In this document: in pieces, positions 7,215 through 8,967 of the stretch
How positions within the stretch are numbered: position 1 is the first letter of the stretch
How the letters are laid out: the number at the start of each line of letters is the position of its first letter
Notes under the pieces: generated by a model
Told to the model about the DNA's origin: nothing
Seen by the model: the letters and a program-made list of their open reading frames with translations, nothing else
Database searches by the model: none
NCBI GenBank assembly: GCA_900770895.1
Contig: CAAGMF010000159.1
Span: 1-8,967 of the forward strand
Direction of reading: 5' to 3'
From: an uncultured Mitsuokella sp.
Lineage (GTDB): Bacteria > Bacillota > Negativicutes > Selenomonadales > Selenomonadaceae
Length of the DNA stretch: 8,967 nucleotides
Made by a program: the position numbers and the translations under genes

Positions 7215-7508
7215 ATGGTCAGATTGACAGGATGGTATCAGCTGCCAGGCTCGATGCCGCAGACTGTGGATTTTGCGGAGCTGTTCCCGGCCTCGTTCAT
7301 GCGGAAATATACGCGCTATCGCTCGTGGGACAAGTTCCTGTCCGGCAGCGGCTTCGCCATAGCGTCACAGGCTGATTTCGAGGCATTGCCCGAGGCTGAT
7401 ATGGATGCCTATGTGCGTCGTGCGACGAAGTTCGGCTCCTGGAAAGAGATGCTCGATACGGCGACGGATAAATACGCCGCTCGGCAGCTGGCGCGGAATG
7501 AGAAGTAG
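7215..7508 (+). CDS. Small conserved-looking protein of unknown function, last gene of the sensor operon
   Basis: I do not recognise this 97-residue protein. It starts MVRLTGWYQLPGSMPQ, has no signal peptide or transmembrane segment, and is rich in aromatic and charged residues (GWY, RKYTRYRSWDKF, KFGSWKEML), so it should be a soluble, compact cytoplasmic protein. Two segments echo each other loosely: YRSWDKFLSGSG near 34-45 and KFGSWKEMLDTA near 72-83. This may mean an internal duplication of a helix-turn unit. The start at 7215 is chosen because GGGGG (7204-7208) lies six bases upstream; an earlier in-frame ATG at 7188 inside the preceding gene lacks such a site. The stop of the binding protein gene is only ten bases upstream, and a strong terminator follows, so it belongs to the same transcript. 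Confidence 0.8.
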   Translation: MVRLTGWYQLPGSMPQTVDFAELFPASFMRKYTRYRSWDKFLSGSGFAIASQADFEALPEADMDAYVRRATKFGSWKEMLDTATDKYAARQLARNEK

Positions 7509-7528
7509 CTGCGAGGCAGAGGATAGCA

Positions 7529-7565
7529 AGCCGCATACACTGCAGAATTGTGTATGTGGCTTTTT
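7529..7565 (+). terminator. Strong intrinsic terminator of the sensor operon
   Basis: AGCCGCATACAC (7529-7540) pairs over 12 positions, with one G-T wobble, with GTGTATGTGGCT (7550-7561) around a 9-base loop. A run of five T covers 7561-7565. Confidence 0.92.
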
Positions 7566-7567
7566 GC

Positions 7568-7596
7568 TTGCTGAAGCGGGATTTATCCTGTATGAT
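7568..7596 (+). promoter_or_regulatory. Sigma-70 promoter for the HD phosphohydrolase-TRIC operon
   Basis: TTGCTG (7568-7573) and TATGAT (7591-7596) are 17 bases apart, starting three bases after the preceding terminator. The start point should lie near 7603, leaving a leader of about 30 bases before the ATG at 7634. Confidence 0.7.
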
Positions 7597-7633
7597 AGGA
7601 GGTGTATGAAATAGCTGGCGGAGGAATGATAGG

Positions 7634-8149
7634 ATGACTGATATAGAGACTGTAGATCTTTTGACCGAGAAGATGATAGCGTTCGACAAGGGCGATGCGA
7701 GGCGCATCCAGCATTTTTTGAAAGTTCATCGCTTCGCGCAGCTTATCGGGCGGCGGGAAAAGCTGGATGAACATACGCAGCTCCTGCTCGAATGCGCGGC
7801 GGTCGTCCATGATGTGGGCATCCATCCGGCGGAGGCGGAGTATGGCTACAACAATGGCAAGCTGCAGGAAAAGTTCGGCCCGCAGTATGCCCGTCCGCTG
7901 CTCGAGGCCGTGGGGCTGCCGGAGGCGGATATCGAACGCATCTGCTACCTCGTCGGTCATCACCATACCTATAGCGGCATCGATGGTGCTGATTATCAGA
8001 TACTCGTCGAGGCCGATTTCCTCGTGAATTTGTTCGAGGACGAGGCTTCGGAGAAAGCCATCGCGGCTGCCGGGCAGAAGATATTCCGCACATCGACCGG
8101 CAAGGCGCTGCTGGAGCAGCTGTATGATGTGCCACGGCAGCGTGGGTGA
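7634..8149 (+). CDS. HD-domain phosphohydrolase
   Basis: A 171-residue soluble protein of the HD superfamily of metal-dependent phosphohydrolases. The expected metal ligands are visible in order: H32 in LKVHRFAQL, H59-D60 in AAVVHDVGIH, the histidine cluster H109-H111 in GHHHTYSG, and D128 in EADFLVN. The domain fills nearly the whole protein, which is typical of small stand-alone HD proteins; no GYP motif, nucleotide-binding or signalling domain is attached. GGAGG (7620-7624) lies nine bases before the ATG. The gene for a TRIC-like membrane protein follows after nine bases, so the two are co-transcribed. The substrate cannot be told; phosphate esters of nucleotides or small metabolites are usual for such proteins. 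It is unrelated in sequence layout to the HD-GYP gene at the left edge, apart from the HD core. Confidence 0.88.
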   Translation: MTDIETVDLLTEKMIAFDKGDARRIQHFLKVHRFAQLIGRREKLDEHTQLLLECAAVVHDVGIHPAEAEYGYNNGKLQEKFGPQYARPLLEAVGLPEADIERICYLVGHHHTYSGIDGADYQILVEADFLVNLFEDEASEKAIAAAGQKIFRTSTGKALLEQLYDVPRQRG

Positions 8150-8158
8150 GCAGGGATT

Positions 8159-8830
8159 ATGACTTGGATCTTGTTTGACTGGGCCGGGACGGTGGCATTC
8201 GCTATATCGGGAGCGATGGTCGGGCTGTCGCGGCGCATGGATATATTCGGCATCGTCGTGCTGGCCCTGCTGACTGCGGTCGGCGGTGGCATGGTGCGCG
8301 ATGTGCTGGCCGGCATCACGCCGCCCATGGCCCTCGTGAAGCCGGAGGATCTGCTGCTGTCGGTGGTGACGGCGCTCTTGGTCTCGCTGGGCTATGAGCT
8401 CGTGCGGTTCACCGGGGAGCGCCGCCGCTTGTTCAATACCCTCTATAATGTGTCGGATACCGTCGGGCTGGCCTCGTTCACGGTCACCGGGGCCATGGTC
8501 GGCCTTTCTCAGGGTATTGGCTCGCCCTATGTGTTCCCGACGATGCTCGGTGTCATCACGGCCGTGGGCGGCGGCATCATGCGCGACCTCATGGCGCAGC
8601 GCGTGCCAGTCGTGCTGCATATGGATGTCTATGCGGTGGCCTCGCTGGCCGGGGCCGTCGTCATGTGCTACGGCTGGCCGCGCTGGGGCTCGGAGACCGC
8701 CAGCTGGGTATGCTTCGCTATCGTCATCGCGCTGCGTGGCTTGGCGCTGCATTTTGGTTGGCAGCTTTATCATCCGCGGCCCGGCTACCGGTTCCATCAT
8801 CATAAGATCAGGGGTTGGCACAGGAAATAA
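8159..8830 (+). CDS. TRIC/YicG-family membrane protein (UPF0126, two TRIC_bac domains)
   Basis: A 223-residue inner-membrane protein of the bacterial trimeric intracellular cation channel family, whose members include the YicG-type proteins reported as glycine transporters. It is built from two similar halves of about 90-100 residues. Each carries the family glycine motif, GGGMVRD at 42-48 and GGGIMRD at 137-143, and each is preceded by matching helices with AISGAMVGLS (15-24) and TVTGAMVGLSQG (108-119). About seven hydrophobic segments are visible and the basic tail has three consecutive histidines (213-215). The ribosome site (AGGGA at 8152-8156) is weak and close to the ATG, so translation is probably coupled to the HD gene ending nine bases upstream. 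No terminator hairpin follows before the tRNA promoter. Ion or glycine transport is known for relatives, not shown here. Confidence 0.92.
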   Translation: MTWILFDWAGTVAFAISGAMVGLSRRMDIFGIVVLALLTAVGGGMVRDVLAGITPPMALVKPEDLLLSVVTALLVSLGYELVRFTGERRRLFNTLYNVSDTVGLASFTVTGAMVGLSQGIGSPYVFPTMLGVITAVGGGIMRDLMAQRVPVVLHMDVYAVASLAGAVVMCYGWPRWGSETASWVCFAIVIALRGLALHFGWQLYHPRPGYRFHHHKIRGWHRK

Positions 8831-8859
8831 GATTTTCGGGCATTTTTTCAAATTAGGGG

Positions 8860-8888
8860 TTGACAAAAGCAGCCGAAATGAGTAGAAT
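8860..8888 (+). promoter_or_regulatory. Consensus promoter of the tRNA-Gly transcript
   Basis: A perfect TTGACA (8860-8865) and TAGAAT (8883-8888) are 17 bases apart. Transcription should start near 8895, leaving a leader of about 39 bases. That leader contains a hairpin (8902-8924, CACCG/CGGTG with an inner GAG/CTC) before the mature tRNA 5' end, which RNase P would remove. Confidence 0.88.
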
Positions 8889-8933
8889 ATATTTTGTCAG
8901 TCACCGAGAGACAGCTCGTCGGTGAGATGAAAA

Positions 8934-8967
8934 GCGGAAATAGCTCAGTGGTAGAGCACCACCTTGC
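8934..8967 (+). tRNA. tRNA-Gly(GCC), 5' part, cut by the window edge
   Basis: The 34 bases visible run from the acceptor 5' strand GCGGAAA through the D arm (GCTC/GAGC with loop AGTGGTA) and the anticodon 5' stem CCACC, to TT and the first two anticodon bases GC. This matches bacterial tRNA-Gly with anticodon GCC, whose third base falls just outside the window. Other tRNA genes may follow in the same transcript. Confidence 0.93.

Noticed and set aside
7597..7614. A two-codon frame (ATG AAA TAG) with AGGAGGT in front
   Set aside because: The predicted transcript start from the 7568-7596 promoter falls at about 7603, so most of the apparent ribosome site would not be transcribed; the spacing is also only two bases.
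7583..8866. A 427-codon minus-strand open frame opposite the HD phosphohydrolase and TRIC genes
   Set aside because: It spans two well-supported genes and their gap, is extremely rich in His, Arg and Gln, and has no recognisable domain.
1..8967. CRISPR arrays, insertion sequences, phage genes or toxin-antitoxin pairs
   Set aside because: No regularly spaced direct repeats, transposase, integrase or phage-like proteins were seen; the genes look like ordinary chromosomal ones with uniform base composition.

Overview
This window looks like chromosomal DNA from a GC-rich diderm Firmicute of the Negativicutes, most likely a selenomonad. That placement is inference from three signs. There are Gram-positive-style regulators (a YesM/YesN-type two-component pair). 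Promoters and Shine-Dalgarno sites are near-consensus. Codon use is GC-rich but uses ATA for isoleucine unusually often. No 16S or other phylogenetic marker is present.

Layout from left to right. Positions 1-80 hold three consecutive short palindromes that look like a dispersed repeat. A minus-strand HD-GYP protein (probable cyclic-di-GMP phosphodiesterase) follows, read from a TTG codon at 1158. A hairpin-rich stretch at about 1176-1290 precedes it and may be a structured leader RNA. A 140-base divergent intergenic region carries a consensus sigma-70 promoter that drives a polar-amino-acid-type substrate-binding lipoprotein with its own terminator. Next comes a tightly packed plus-strand operon: a YesM/LytS-type sensor histidine kinase, a YesN-type response regulator with an AraC DNA-binding domain, a sugar-type (SBP_bac_1) substrate-binding lipoprotein, and an unrecognised 97-residue protein, ending at a strong terminator at 7529-7565. 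A second short operon with its own promoter encodes an HD-domain phosphohydrolase and a TRIC/YicG-type membrane protein. The window ends inside a tRNA-Gly(GCC) gene that has a consensus promoter.

The central four-gene operon is the most interesting part. The binding protein overlaps or abuts the response regulator gene, and no ABC permease or ATPase is encoded here. This suggests a three-component sensory system in which the lipoprotein captures a ligand outside the membrane and presents it to the Cache-like sensor domain of the kinase. The AraC-type regulator would then control target genes, possibly including the upstream orphan amino-acid binding protein. These functional links are inference; the domain calls and gene order are read directly from the sequence.
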